64,000 bases of DNA, taken from assembly GCA_032622095.1 (NCBI GenBank), contig CP136064.1, positions 44,722,989 through 44,786,988 on the forward strand, read 5' to 3'. Made by a program: the position numbers and the translations under genes. Source of the stretch: Siphonodentalium dalli (taxonomy: Eukaryota; Mollusca; Scaphopoda; Gadilida; Siphonodentaliidae). Numbering within the stretch: the stretch's first letter is position 1; each line of letters begins with the position of its first letter. Positions 1 through 10,602 of the stretch are shown here, one piece after another. The notes under the pieces are model-generated. The model was given only the letters and a program-made list of their open reading frames with translations, searched no databases and was not told the DNA's origin.

Positions 1-285
1 GAACGTATTGGTGACGCAGTGGACACTGGACAGGACGGGAGAGGGTCTCTGTGGTCGCTCCAGAGCGCCAGAGCGCCGCGTTTGTTTTGTGCATGCACAA
101 AACAAGCGCAGAGGTTCGGCGTTCTGACCAGGCGTATTACCGTCGCCATGACAGCGCAAATCGTACTAACAACGCAATGACAACGACTTGAACGCATTAA
201 GAGCGTTTACGGCGTGGAGGAAACGCAATGAGAGCGTGTGAGAGCGTGAGACCTGACAAAGCAGGAACGAAATGGGTCGTACACA
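1..285. repeat. GC-rich palindromic repeat, copy 1
   Basis: This GC-richer block recurs in opposite orientation at about 1790-2060: the start GGTGACGCAGTGGACACTGG is mirrored by CCAGTGTCCACTGCGTCACC near 1960. At its centre is a perfect 24-bp palindrome, from TTGTTTTGTGCA to its complement TGCACAAAACAA (about 87-110). Degenerate AACGCAATGAGAGCG-like words follow at 170-240. It has no credible coding potential. It looks like a dispersed repeat cut by the window edge. Its class is unknown. Confidence 0.6.
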
Positions 286-1125
286 CAGGGACGTGGCTAG
301 AGGGTTTCCGTTGGGGGTGTCAACCTTGGGAAATTCCAACTGCACCCCCCTTGAGTTAGAATCAGACCGAACACAAGTTTTGCATAATTCCATTTGCACC
401 CCCTCCTTGCACCTTAGGCCTAATATCCTATATCTTCATAAACCATTGTTCTATATTCCCGGTATGAGAACATTCAGATATTTTAACCTGAAACATTGCA
501 TAAATCCTAATATCTAGTGGTCTAACTCCATACAATTGCACACGGCTACGGGCAAGAGACCACGACATCACTGAGCTGACCATCGTTGTTCGGCCGGTGT
601 GAGAAAATTTTGAAATTCGAACAAGAAAATCGCAAATCCTAGCATCCAGACTGCATGGCCTCAACTAAAGTTTTTCTATATAGTGTTGGACATTTCAAAC
701 CTCATATCCCCCTCAGGTTGTAAAATTCTCCAACTGATGACCACAAGTTTGACCAAATGTAGTAAAATATTGTTAAACTTATTAGCATTTTTGTATTGGC
801 CACAGGGGAGAGGCAATGACACACCAGGCCGATCATAGTTCGGCCCGGTGTGCGAAAATTTTGTAATCTGAACAAGAAAATCGCAAAATCCTAGCATCTA
901 GACTAGCGTCAAGCATTCTTAGAGTTGGAAATTTCAAACCTGACACCCCACTTAGGTTGGAAAATTTACAACTGATGACAATTCCAATGACAATGTTGAC
1001 CAAATGTATGAGAATATTGTTTTCTTAAATTAACTAGCAGTTTTTGACTGGCCACGGGGAAGGGACCAGGACACAATATTTCCAAGTGTTGGAAATTTCC
1101 AACTGATGAGTAATGTTTATTTTTG
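286..1125 (-). mobile_element. hAT-like non-autonomous element, partial copy
   Basis: It begins with CAGGGACGTGGCTAGAGGG, nearly the same terminus as the complete element at 58361-59514. It then follows that element's right half in reverse: a TGCATAATTCCATTTGCACC block, then segments repeating TTGGAAATTTCCAACTGATG and GGCCCGGTGTG. The far terminus is not recognisable and similarity fades near 1125, so the copy is truncated or diverged. No transposase is present. Confidence 0.6.
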
Positions 1126-1439
1126 GTTTGTGATAAACTATATGTCAATTACAAATGAAAGAAATTTCTGCAGCCCACTGGGGGTTGTGGGTGGAGACGG
1201 TCGAGTCGGCCACCGGTTCGTTAATTAGGTGCTGGTTGTTATTGTTATTTAACGGAATTCAAGTTCGCAAAACCAATATATTTTATATTCTACAATTACA
1301 TTCTTGGGTTTATAATATATGATCTTGAGCGCGTTACCATTTCTGACATTGGTTCTCTTATTTTAACAGATTGAAAAATTCTGACAATTTTCAGCGCTTC
1401 CACTGTGGGTTACTCGTATTTTGATACTTTTTCAACTCA
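1126..1439. other. No feature recognised
   Basis: This is AT-rich spacer between the hAT-like copy and the second GC-rich palindromic block. I see no exon, hairpin or tandem structure. Confidence 0.5.
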
Positions 1440-2075
1440 AAGCAAAAGCCAGCCTGATCGCAGCGGAGTGTGACAGTGGTATGAGCAGACAGCATTTCAA
1501 AGTGGGGTTGTACTGTAAACCTGCTGTAAACGCCGAAAGAACGCCATGTATAACGCTTGGGCGTAAAGCGAGCGCCATAGTCGCGGTGGCAGCACAATGT
1601 GGACGTTCTATGAGCGGGAACCAGTCCATAACACCCCATGCCAGCGCAATAAGTTTTGGACAGAGCCTCATTGAGCGTATTAAAGACGGGAAAGGCACGT
1701 AGTGAGAATTTGATTAAGCTTACTGTAGTCACAAAAGACAACATTAATTTCTTGCTGCGATCACGAGAAGCTAATATGCGCTCTTGCTACGTCCACATAA
1801 CGCTCACGTCGCTCGCTTGGCGCTTTGCTTTGCGCTGTCACGGCGACAGTACTACGTCCTGGCCAAAACGCCGAGCCTCTGCGCTTGTTTTGTGCATGCA
1901 TAAAACAAGCGCGGCGCTCTGGCACCTATGGGCGACCATGGAGATCCTCGCCCGTTGTAGCCAGTGTCCACTGCGTCACCAATCGGTTCTTGGAGACCTT
2001 AGTGCGTTTAGGTGGCCGCTTTGGTACTTTTGCAACGCAATGAGAGCGCCGGCCTGAGTGTGACAGGGGCTTAAA
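1440..2075. repeat. GC-rich palindromic repeat, copy 2 (inverted)
   Basis: The stretch 1790-2010 is the inverted counterpart of 1-200. It includes the central palindrome GCTTGTTTTGTGCATGCATA near 1890 with one arm slightly mutated. The preceding 1440-1700 is similarly GC-rich and full of AACGCC/GAGCG words. Open frames across it exist on both strands and mirror each other, as expected of a palindromic repeat and not of a gene. Confidence 0.5.
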
Positions 2076-2499
2076 CCATGTGACTGACTGGACCAGATTT
2101 AGTTTAAACATAGTTATTTTCTCCAACAATTCATTACTTGTTAATTTATAAATGTTATATACATCTATACATAGTAAATAAATTTCACTCTGTTCCATTT
2201 GAATATAGTTATGTATATATGTATAGATATATGTATTTGGTTGGAAAGGAACGACAGTAAGCGTGAGCTTTTTGTAGTCGTCCCTGTACCAAGCGAAGCC
2301 CACACTTTAATTATAAATCGTTTATCACAAAAGTAGTTAGTGGGCGAGACGTAGGTGTATATGGTAGTTGTGGTGGAAATAAAACTATATTTAGCGTAGA
2401 ACACAACAGAAGAAACACAGTACGTGGTTGTGCGTTATGTGCATTTGGGCAGAATGCCAGAATACCAGGTTTAATCCAGAAATGCCTCACTTAGACATG
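2076..2499. other. No feature recognised
   Basis: This is AT-rich sequence with short TATA runs. I see no supported gene or repeat boundary. Confidence 0.4.
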
Positions 2500-2794
2500 A
2501 TTGAGGCCTCGGGTTTAAACATATAGCTGTATACTGCTTCCTTAAAACAGGTTTAATCATTTCTATGCTACATAAAGCATTATTGACGAGTAGTTTTCCC
2601 ACAGGACAAATTCAGATAATAAGTTAACTTATATTAATTAAACATTTCCCTCAACAAATAGGGCTCCTTCTGCACTTTTATTTTCCAATCGTCTGCTTTT
2701 ATCACCCTAACAATTCATCCAAATCAATAATAGACCACTCCGATGTACACATGGTAACTGACTGGGATAATCCATTTAGTATAGAAAGGGTTAA
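2500..2794 (-). repeat. ME-family repeat, copy 1
   Basis: The right end reads CCATTTAGTATAGAAAGGG followed by TTAA (2791-2794). This is the reverse complement of the ME terminus at 63801 (TTAA, then CCCTTTCTATACTAAATGG). Inside are further shared words such as ATAAAAGCAGACGA in the reverse orientation. The left boundary is only approximate. Confidence 0.45.
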
Positions 2795-2918
2795 ACCGGA
2801 TATGAAGAATACGCCCGTGTGGTCATGCTGTGTCATATTTACAAACTATTCAACCGGCACTGAGCTATATGCGCTGAATAAACCAGTGTAAGTCAGTTTT
2901 TAATTCACGAATTCGAAG

Positions 2919-2934
2919 AGAGAGAGAGAGGGGG

Positions 2935-2994
<60 letters not shown>

Positions 2995-2996
2995 TA
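2919..2996. repeat. GA dinucleotide microsatellite
   Basis: A run of about 78 bp of (GA)n is interrupted by an 8-base G run and ends in CAGATAGAGAG. It encodes only artefactual Ser-Leu frames. Confidence 0.95.
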
Positions 2997-3485
2997 GAGA
3001 GTTTGTTTATTCCTCCACGTAATGGAGACGTAGTATACAACATATATACAATTACATAATAAAAAGACAATAAGATTAACATGCCGTTACATATATGTTC
3101 TCAGAACCGGTGTGTCGATACGGCACTTGCGCCATCGAGGGAGAATAGAAATCGTGTCGTTTTTTGTATATATACTCTGCAAATAACTTACCAAAGGCAA
3201 AGCAAATTGTACAGCTGTATTCAAATGTTCCAACTGAAGTGAGACAAACGAGTTTCGTCTTTACCATATCCGGAATATATATTATAAAGCGACACCCTTT
3301 ATTTTATCCATGCGGAAGTAAAATCGAGCCCGATTTATCTAAAATGAATGACCCGAATAAGTGTTTCTGCTGTCACATAGACGTATTGGTATGCTTTATT
3401 TATATAACTCAATCGTGTAACATATTTACAGTGTATTTACATAATGTGACATTTGGCCGTCGAATTCGGGGTCCTTTGTTTGTGT

Positions 3486-3592
3486 AATCATCATCATCAA
3501 CATGATCATCATCATCATCATCGTCGTCATCATCACGGTCCTCGTCTCCCTCATCGCCGTCGTCGTCGTCATCGTCATCTATCATCATAGGT
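3486..3592. repeat. ATC/GTC trinucleotide tract
   Basis: A run of about 105 bp of imperfect ATC, GTC and GCC triplets. On the minus strand it would read as Asp-rich, but it lies after the LINE stop codon in a different frame, so I treat it as 3' UTR microsatellite. Confidence 0.8.
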
Positions 3593-3733
3593 ATTTCTGT
3601 AAACCTAATTTGATAAAAATCGCAAAATTCTTCAAAATATATTCATTTTCCTCAGTAAGTAACGCATACAATTTGTCATTAGTTGGGAAGTCATAATACT
3701 TCCCTGGTACTTCGTCCGTACATATAAGAACAT

Positions 3734-4195
3734 TTAAATGTACTCAATCTAATTCTATGGTTCCCATACCATCAGATTCCAACAAATTTTTTTTTTAATG
3801 CCGCTTCATTCATCAGAATCGATTAATTTCCCAAAAATAATGCTAACCACTGTCAACTATAGTATACATTGCACAAAACGTGTTATGTATCAACATTTTG
3901 TTCAACGAAATTTGGTCGGATTGTCATATATCTACCACCCAGAGCCACTTGATTTTAGAGTTATCCATCTTCATCCGAAATTTGGTCCGAGACCGTCCGC
4001 TTGACGAATATTTGCCAGGCCGACAAAAGTTACACATCTCTGGAAATAATACAAAATTTCAAAAATCGATATCTTGTCACTCTGAGCTTTGAAGGGTTGG
4101 TTCCTCGACTCGAATCAAATATTTTTACTCCCGAAGCCAAAGAAATAGTAATTTAGGAGCGTTAATTCGGATTATGCATCTTTAACCACTAAACA
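3734..4195 (+). mobile_element. MA-family TTAA miniature inverted-repeat element, copy 1
   Basis: It is flanked by TTAA at 3734-3737 and 4192-4195. The left end after TTAA is ATGTACTCAATCT; the right end before TTAA is CGGATTATGCATCT. Other copies give the ends AGGTACTCAATCCG and AGATGCATAATCCG, a diverged terminal inverted repeat. It interrupts the C-terminal coding region of a minus-strand LINE. There is no transposase. TTAA targets are typical of piggyBac-type transposases, so mobilisation in trans is inferred. Confidence 0.65.
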
Positions 4196-4284
4196 TTGTC
4201 GACTTATTACAATCGCCGGAACCAGACCAGGATGTAACAAAGGCGAGTATTATTCCACGAATCAAACCGCCATAGGACTTCAAC

Positions 4285-4480
4285 CGTTTATTAACTAAAT
4301 GGACTTTCCCCATTCAGTTATATACAATTATGTATTGGTTATGGAAAAATATTCATCTGGAGGGCTGTTCAGTCAGGATTAATGTACGCGAGACTGGGCA
4401 TTCGGAAAATAGAAGGTCGAGTGCGAAGGGCGTGTTCTTATAGTCTCCGAAAGTCCAATCGCGAGTCAATTAACTGATTT
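4285..4480 (+). repeat. ME-family repeat, copy 2 (diverged)
   Basis: It starts with TTAACTAAATGGACTTTCC, compare the ME terminus. It contains GGGCATTCGGAAAATAGAAG, which recurs at about 8489 in another ME copy. Both boundaries are soft. Confidence 0.4.
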
Positions 4481-4689
4481 ATAACACAATTTTTAAATAC
4501 ACACGTATATTAACTACAGTAACTGTCATACGAATGAATGATTCCGAGAAATATCGATGCATGAGACAAATAATATAGTTTTACTGAATAAAGATAGACC
4601 TCGACTAAGAATAAAACCAGTGTAATTAGAACGTGTTTAGATTGTTGCTGAGCATACTGGTAACGCAAATGTAGACGCCAAAATGCGAT

Positions 4690-4985
4690 TCTGTTCGAAA
4701 CAATCAAAATCTTCATTTATCTGTCGATTTGTCTTTGAAACTGTTTGACTATCTGGTCAAAACCGATTATAGTGTGCAGTTGGGAGATTTGGGGGTTCGA
4801 AAATAGTCTCGATATTGAAACGGTACACCTAGGATGTTGTAAAACATTGACGAATATGAAAAGTATCACGCCGAGTTACATGGTTTACGGAGAGTTAGGC
4901 CGATGGTGGCCACTCTCTATTGAGATCAAGAAGAGAATTATATCATATTGGTGTCGGATTGTTAAGAAATATATAGGTATAACAT
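4690..4985 (+). mobile_element. LINE reverse-transcriptase fragment (post-RT region)
   Basis: Two frames carry one conserved segment. NLHLSVDLSLKLFDYLV is followed, after a frameshift near 4758, by [26 protein letters not shown] and IEIKKRIISYW. The same order appears in the LINE at 53012-53713 ([40 protein letters not shown]) and in the copy at 23575-23740. It is a short, dead fragment with no flanking gene. Confidence 0.8.
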
Positions 4986-5124
4986 AAGTACTTTATAAAT
5001 TACTGCTTGAATTGCACAAAACTAAACGAGTACGTTATACTGATCACATTTCAAGAGTCCGCGAATATGAATGATAACTGGGACCAACAAACTCCTCCTG
5101 TCATGCAGCTCCTTCAGAAGATTT

Positions 5125-5525
5125 AAAACCCTTTACCCAACAGAAGGCCCATGTGCCAATGCATTCTCTTATATATGCGAGTCGACCATAGGTCGCCTCG
5201 CATATATAAGAGAATGCATTGGCTTAACACATTAAAAATTATAAAATTGTTAAAGAATGTAAGAAAAAATGGTAAAAAGTGTTAAAAAAAAGATTTTTTT
5301 TAGGCCAATGCATTCTCTTATATATGCGAGGCGACCTATGGTCGACTCGCATATATAAGAGAATGCATTGGCACAGGGCATAACTGTAACTATCACAATG
5401 TGGTCAAGGAGCCGGTTCCAATGCTATCCATATTTGTATGGTTCTATTGAGACAGACCGAAGATATTTTAGGCTGTTGAAGCTTTATTTGGCCGGTTTTG
5501 GCCGTTTTGTTTGGTAAAGGGTTAA
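5125..5525 (+). mobile_element. FB foldback TTAA element, copy 1
   Basis: It starts with CCCTTTACCCAACA at 5129. The left flank is mutated to AAAA where TTAA is expected. It ends with GGTAAAGGG and TTAA (5522-5525). Two 69-nt near-perfect hairpins (5155-5223 and 5304-5372) are reverse complements of each other. Each has a 27-bp GCCAATGCATTCTC... arm, then CGACC-ATA-GGTCG at the tip, so the stem is about 33 bp with one mismatch. An AT-rich spacer separates them and a 150-bp unique tail follows. It is non-coding. Confidence 0.85.
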
Positions 5526-5786
5526 TGAAACACTAATTGAAGAGTTTAGAACTCTGGCGAAACGATGTTGATTCTTCAGATAGAGGAGAGTTTTATAAAC
5601 ATATGAAAGTACAGCCTTCAATTGGCTGGCACTATATGAACATGCCATTTGGCATGATGGTCTGTCTATATTCAGCAAATAAGAACGTCCAATCATAGAA
5701 TAGGTATTGAGACTGGTAGATGGAGAAAACTGAATCGCAAACATAAAAGCTGTAACAAAGATAGTTCATGCGCACTTTGTAGCGCA

Positions 5787-6640
5787 CAGGGACGTGGGTA
5801 GAGGGTCTCCGTTTGGGGGTGTTCACTTTGGGTAATTCCAACTGCACCCCCTCCTTGAATCCAACCAAACATAAGTTTTGCATAATTCCATTTGCAACCC
5901 CACCATTGCACCTCAGTGCTCAGGCCTAATAGCCTATATATCCATAGACCATGGTTCTATATACCTGGTATGAGAACATTCAGATATTTGAACCTGAAAA
6001 TTGAATAAATCCTAACATCTAGTGGTCAAACTCGAGACAGATGCACACGGCTACGGACAAATGGCCACGACACGCCGGGCCGACCATGGTTGTTCGCAAA
6101 AACTTGACATTTTACCCCCCAGGTTGGAATATTTCCAAACCATGGTTCGGCCCGGTGTGTGAAAATTTGGAAATCTGAACAAGAAAATCGCAAAATCCTA
6201 GCCTCAAGCCTTCCTAGAGTTGGAAATTGCCGACCTGACACCCCCACTTAGGTTGGAAATTTTCCAACTGATGACAATTCCAATGACAATGTTGACCAAA
6301 TGTAGGACAATATTATTTTCTTAAATTAACTAGCAGTTTTTGACTGGCCACGGGGGAGGGACCAGGACACAATCTTTCCAAGTGTTGGAAATTTCCAGCC
6401 TGACCACCCCCCCCCCCCCCCCCCCCCCCCGGTTGGAAAATTCCAACTGATAGCCATTTCAGTCCAAAATGTTTATTAAAAGTAGGAAAATATGCAAAAC
6501 AAAATCCAAAAACAATAAATTGCTTGAAAATCAAACTACAAGAACATTTTCAACCTATTGTTTGTGTGGAATTTCCAACTAATGTTGTGTCAGGTATGAA
6601 ATTTCCAACTGTTGAAAATTTTGACCAAAGTTGGGAGGTG
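5787..6640 (-). mobile_element. hAT-like non-autonomous element, partial copy 2
   Basis: It begins CAGGGACGTGGGTAGAGGG and runs parallel to the copy at 286: the TAATTCCATTTGCA block, GGCCCGGTGTGTG, and repeated GGAAATTTCCAA-type words. It contains a homopolymer of about 22 C residues (6408-6430). The other terminus is not found; it runs into a LINE 3' fragment at about 6670. Confidence 0.6.
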
Positions 6641-6669
6641 AGACAAAGACATGTTATGACGAACCGTCG

Positions 6670-7031
6670 AGGGAACTGTTATTCGAACTTCTTAACTCTA
6701 CCAGACCTGACATAGTAAACAATTTGGCGATCTTTATAAAACTCGGGTTGAAAAAAATCTAATAAAAAGGACACAATTATGAGTGACGAGTATAAGACCC
6801 GTAATAAATGCAAATTTTTGTTGTTCGTAGCTTTATTGTGTGTGTTTTGTATATGATTAGTGTGTGTTAATGCTGCATTTTGTTTTATTCAATGTGTCAC
6901 CTGTTCCTTGTATGTTTACAACCTCTAGTTTATTGTGAACATTTATATAATGTTCTATATGTGTAAATAGTTAACCCGTCGCTCATGTTCCATGTAAACA
7001 CGGCTGAGATTAAAGCATCATTCATTCATTC
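6670..7031 (+). mobile_element. LINE 3' end fragment
   Basis: A short frame ends ELLNSTRPDIVNNLAIFIKLG, then LKKI and stop near 6760. This matches the C-terminal pattern of the other LINE fragments (FAIFIKLGLQKYL at about 3600 and [10 protein letters not shown] at about 52590). About 260 bp of AT-rich 3' UTR follows, then GATTAAAGCATCATTCATTC, a short (CATT)n tail near 7012-7031 of the kind left by non-LTR retrotransposition. Confidence 0.6.
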
Positions 7032-7142
7032 GCATTAGTAGATATACATGTACCATAATTTAAGTTTGCATTGTTTGAAGTACATTTATATACTTAATGC
7101 AGATCGTCGATGTACTTACCATGGATCTTGGGCATATGCATG

Positions 7143-7146
<4 letters not shown>

Positions 7147-7206
<60 letters not shown>
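7147..7206. repeat. TA dinucleotide microsatellite
   Basis: An uninterrupted (TA)n run of about 60 bp. Confidence 0.97.
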
Positions 7207-7208
<2 letters not shown>

Positions 7209-7525
7209 AAGACTACAATATCGCTGTGTGTTGAGTAGGGATCAAACAAATATTTATTGACACGAACTCCGAATACATCACTTTGCGCTCTCTTCTCACT
7301 GATTGTCTCTGCCACTCCTCAATGAGTATTTGGTATTGAAAGGGTCACTACTATGCTGTTTATGGTGGCATTGAACTCAGGCTTATGGCATTAAACTTAA
7401 TGGGCAGGGGGCTTGTATAGTGAGTGTTAACCTAGCTAGTTCACTGGACGGTGGCTGTATTTTGTTTTTGCCCAGCAGATGGCGTTTACTTTTGGCTTTT
7501 CAAACTCAAAGATTGTCTTTTTCAT
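7207..7525. other. No feature recognised
   Basis: Nothing coding or repetitive could be supported here. Confidence 0.4.
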
Positions 7526-7590
7526 TATTAGTTTATTCATTCTTTTAGCCACCACATCAGGTGGTACAAAGAGAAGGCGTAATGAATACA
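7526..7590 (-). mobile_element. LINE/SINE 3'-tail-like fragment
   Basis: The sequence AGTTTATTCATTC, then the hairpin CCACCACATCAGGTGG, resembles the minus-strand 3' ends at 52147-52215 (hairpin CCACCATTTAAGGTGG) and 2998-3070. A short T-rich repeat tail and a small stem just inside it is a known arrangement for LINE 3' ends. Only the tail is left. Confidence 0.4.
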
Positions 7591-8479
7591 TGAAAACATA
7601 AAACAAATTCCGACCACTACACCGTGAGCGGAGGCTGTTAAACAACTGAGTATTCATGTTTTTTCAATGCAACTTATTCTTTATATAGCTAACTTAACTT
7701 AACAGCATCGGCACACGGTATATAGTTTGACAAATATTTTTAAAAACACAAGTATGGTGGATGTTGAAAACATAAATATTATACTTAATATCAATAAGAA
7801 GTGGTTTATTGGGCGTAAATGATGAAGATACACGACGCTAATGTGTATCTTCGTTTACTGCCCTGTCAGGGTGCTTATTCAATCTGTACGATACGCTAAT
7901 ATTCTGGTTTCTCTTACACGTTGATATATGCAAATGAATACACACCCATATCGACAAGAAAGTTAATCCCCTAGGCAAATATTGTTTAATGTAGGTGAAA
8001 TTATTCACCAATCGCAGTATGATGGCGCATTGAATCACATTGAATCACACGCTCTGCCTTGCGGTTGTTTTTTAAATAACTAACAAACTAACCCTATTTT
8101 AAATTATAACACGGGCCCCGCTCCTTTTTCAGCGCACAATAAGACACGCTCAGCTCAACCATATATTAAAGGGACCCACCGGGACACCCCTCACACCCCA
8201 CATTAAAGCTCGTGGGCTCTTCCCCAAACAATCCATCCAATTAATCCAATCAAAGAGATAACATTAATTCAATTGTGTCCGCTTTTGCCGTGTTCAGACA
8301 TGACTATTTTCTGTGTGCTATATCTCCAACAACAACAAACCGTGGGGTGAAGGAGAAGATCACTCGATCTTTTCGACCATCCCGGGCGCTTCGCGCCCAT
8401 CTACTCACTTTATATTTATATTATTCACGAAAATATCTGTCATTTGTCCAAGTGGTGACTCGTTAGTGACATGGACAAT
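7591..8479. other. No feature recognised
   Basis: This is mixed AT-rich sequence. I see no exon with good splice sites, no tandem array and no long inverted repeat. Confidence 0.4.
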
Positions 8480-9090
8480 CAGATTACGAAGTGGACATTC
8501 GGAAAATAGAAGGTCTAGGTATGGCACAAAGGAGCTGGGTTTTTAAGAAAATATGAGTAGGCGACAGACAGACAATAATATAATATAAGTTCATCGGATT
8601 TCTATTAACCCTTTACCCAACAAACCGGCCAAAACCGGCCAAATAAAGCTTCAACAGCCTAAAATATCTTCGGTCTGTCTCAATAGAACCATACAAATAT
8701 GGATATCATTGGAACCGGCTCCTTGGCCACATTGTGATAGTTACAGTTATGCCCTGTGCCAATGCATTCTCTTATATATGCGAGTCGACCATAGGTCGCC
8801 TCGCATATATAAGAGAATGCATTGGCCTAAAACAATCTTTTTTTAACACTTTTTACCATTTTTCTTACATTCTTTAACAATTTTATAATTTTTAATGTGT
8901 TAAGCCAATGCATTCTCTTATATATGCGAGGCGACCTATGGTCGACTCTCATATATAAGAGAATGCATTGGCACAGGGCCTTTCTGTTGGGTAAAGGGTT
9001 AATAGGTGGGAAATGTTCAGTCAATAAGTTCAACAAACGACATATCTGATGAACTACTCGTCAATGCGAATTTAGGAAAGAAAGTGTTAA
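8480..9090 (+). repeat. ME-family repeat, copy 3, split by an FB element
   Basis: Left of the FB element are GGACATTCGGAAAATAGAAG and GACAGACAGAC. Right of it is GGTGGGAAATGTTCAG. In the ME copy at 63801-64000 the words GACAGACAG and GGTGGGAAATGTTCAG lie about 50 bp apart without an insertion. The FB element therefore landed inside an older ME copy. Confidence 0.5.
8605..9002 (-). mobile_element. FB foldback TTAA element, copy 2
   Basis: Perfect TTAA at both ends (8605-8608 and 8999-9002), with termini CCCTTTACCCAACA and TGTTGGGTAAAGGG. The orientation is inverted relative to copy 1: the unique tail comes first, followed by both hairpins. It lies about 140 bp upstream of the terminal exon at 9146. 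Confidence 0.88.
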
Positions 9091-9145
9091 CAACATTATT
9101 TCAAGCTCTACAGCTATTTAACTTATAAATGATTTCTTTTCACAG

Positions 9146-9726
9146 GAACCTATGAAGAAACAGACCATGTTAAATATAAGCATGTGTATATCAACACAAC
9201 GAAACAAACCATGTACATGTGGATTCTCACAGCTGCGTCCGCCATAGCTCTCTACGAGACTATCGGCTATATCATAGCCTTGATTATCAAACGGAAACTG
9301 CGGTGGTCATCTTGTGTGCTGTTCATACTCAACTTCTATCCTCACTATTTTTCCTGGTGGGTCTTTTTCGGTTATTACAACGACGACTTTTACGACCAGT
9401 TCAACCACCAACTAGTATTCACCGTCACTGAGCTCGTCAGTACCTGTGTCATTCTGTACTTGTGTAATAAAGACAACAACGTAACGGTGTTGGGAATTAT
9501 TCTGATCGTTGGAATCAGCGTCGTCCATTTCCTAGTGAGTGGCGCGGACCAAATGTTTCTTCATCTGTTCGCATTCCAAGGAAAAATTAACCACAAATCA
9601 CGTGACATTGGTTTAGCTATCTCGGACGTCGCTAATATGCTCACCCCTATTATCCTTATGAGATCACGATTGACTGCTTGTAAAAAGCGTCACGTGACCG
9701 GTATCATGACCGGTAAATTAGTCTAG
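9146..9726 (+). CDS. Terminal exon of an unrecognised multi-pass membrane protein
   Basis: The exon opens after a good acceptor (TTTCTTTTCACAG at 9133-9145) and stays open for about 193 codons to TAG at 9724-9726. Its first two bases complete a codon split by the intron. An internal ATG at 9184 exists, but the frame is open back to the acceptor, starting TYEETDHVKYKHVYINTT. About five hydrophobic segments are visible: WILTAASAIALYETIGYIIA, SCVLFILNFYPHYFSWWVFF, LVFTVTELVSTCVILYL, LGIILIVGISVVHFLV and IGLAISDVANMLTPIILM. A basic tail (SRLTACKKRHVTG) follows. Loops contain the acidic YYNDDFYDQF and the sequon NNVT. I do not recognise the family and assign no function. Upstream exons were not identified. 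The nearest downstream AATAAA is about 10302, beyond a repeat copy. Codon choice and composition differ clearly from the AT-rich surroundings, which supports a real gene. Confidence 0.8.
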
Positions 9727-9769
9727 ACACCTTCGCCAGAAAGTTTCCTCTTTTCACTAAATTGCCAGA

Positions 9770-10195
9770 ACGGGACACATGGACCTGCCTAAAGGGTCTC
9801 CACCGCAATTTCATTAGTTTGCCGTGAACCAGACCTAAATTTGAATTTCTATTTTACTCACACCCCCTTGATACATGCAGACCAACATTTCTAAATCCGG
9901 GAGTTCCAACTGCAACCCACGTGTTGGACTGTTCTAACTGGTAATTAAAAATATTACAACCCTGTAAATGTATCAACTGATGGTCATTTCAATCGAAAAC
10001 TTTGATCGGACGTGAGAAAATATGCTACTCCTTGTCTAAAACAAATTTAACACCAATAATGGTTGGTAAATCAAACTAACATAACAATTTGTTGTTGTGT
10101 TGGGCATGAAGATTCCAACTGTTGAAATGTTTGAGTTGGTGGCTGAGAAACCGATACACCCACCAACCCCCTGTCCCCATGCACATCCCTGATGA
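9770..10195 (+). mobile_element. hAT-like non-autonomous fragment, copy 3
   Basis: It contains GATGGTCATTTCAATCGAAA, AAGATTCCAACTGTTGAAAT and CATGCACATCCCTGATGAG near its right edge, diverged versions of interior and terminal words of the element at 58361. It lies just downstream of the membrane-protein stop codon, so it may be part of the 3' UTR. Confidence 0.4.
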
Positions 10196-10409
10196 GCTTG
10201 CCCTCTGCTAGATGGGCCGATTTAGTTCTTGTTATGGTGATTTTGTTTCGCTTTTGAACCATTTGATACCTCGTTTTAGTTTGATGTTGAGATCAAAATA
10301 GTAATAAAATTATATTGTTTACTCGTATATATGTATAACATCACATCCGATCCTTACAATGATGAATACTACTAGCGTGAACCTGTTTAAAATTTTAGGC
10401 CCTGCCATG

Positions 10410-10559
10410 GCAGCGCTAACAAGATTTGACCTGTATATCATGCGATCCATCTCCGCCTGTTGGCACCGCTAACCGTGTTAACATTTTTTTTTAAAGAGCG
10501 TGATGTTTATCTGAAGAAGTGATTTTCAAGACGTAAAGATAAGATCTTGTTAGCGCTGC
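10410..10559. repeat. 150-bp element with 16-bp perfect inverted ends
   Basis: GCAGCGCTAACAAGAT (10410-10425) is exactly complemented by ATCTTGTTAGCGCTGC (10544-10559). The interior is non-coding and includes a T run and TTTAAAGAGCGTGATG. It could be a tiny MITE; no clear target duplication is visible. Confidence 0.6.
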
Positions 10560-10602
10560 TAAGGAATAATTTAATTAACATATTTCCCGTGGTAGCATAT
10601 CC

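Larger units (their letters stand above)
2998..4260 (-). mobile_element. LINE fragment: ORF2 C-terminus and 3' UTR, split by a TTAA element
   Basis: Read on the minus strand, an open stretch ends at a TGA at 3585-3587. It contains PGKYYDFPTNDKLYALL and FAIFIKLGLQKYL. The same C-terminal pattern occurs in the LINE at 52590-52910 ([17 protein letters not shown], then [10 protein letters not shown]) and in the fragment at 6670. The coding part meets MA element 3734-4195 exactly at a TTAA. Downstream on the minus strand lie a GAT/GAC triplet tract (3486-3590), an AATAAA near 3400, and a 3'-tail-like end (2998-3070) with the small hairpin CTCCACGTAATGGAG. I infer one 5'-truncated minus-strand LINE. 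That all these parts belong to one insertion is not proven. Confidence 0.6.

Noticed and set aside
1391-2057. Overlapping open frames of 88-133 codons on both strands
   Set aside because: They mirror each other across a GC-rich palindromic repeat and contain no recognisable domain.
3486-3592. Asp-rich exon on the minus strand
   Set aside because: The tract is a triplet microsatellite in a different frame, after the LINE stop codon.
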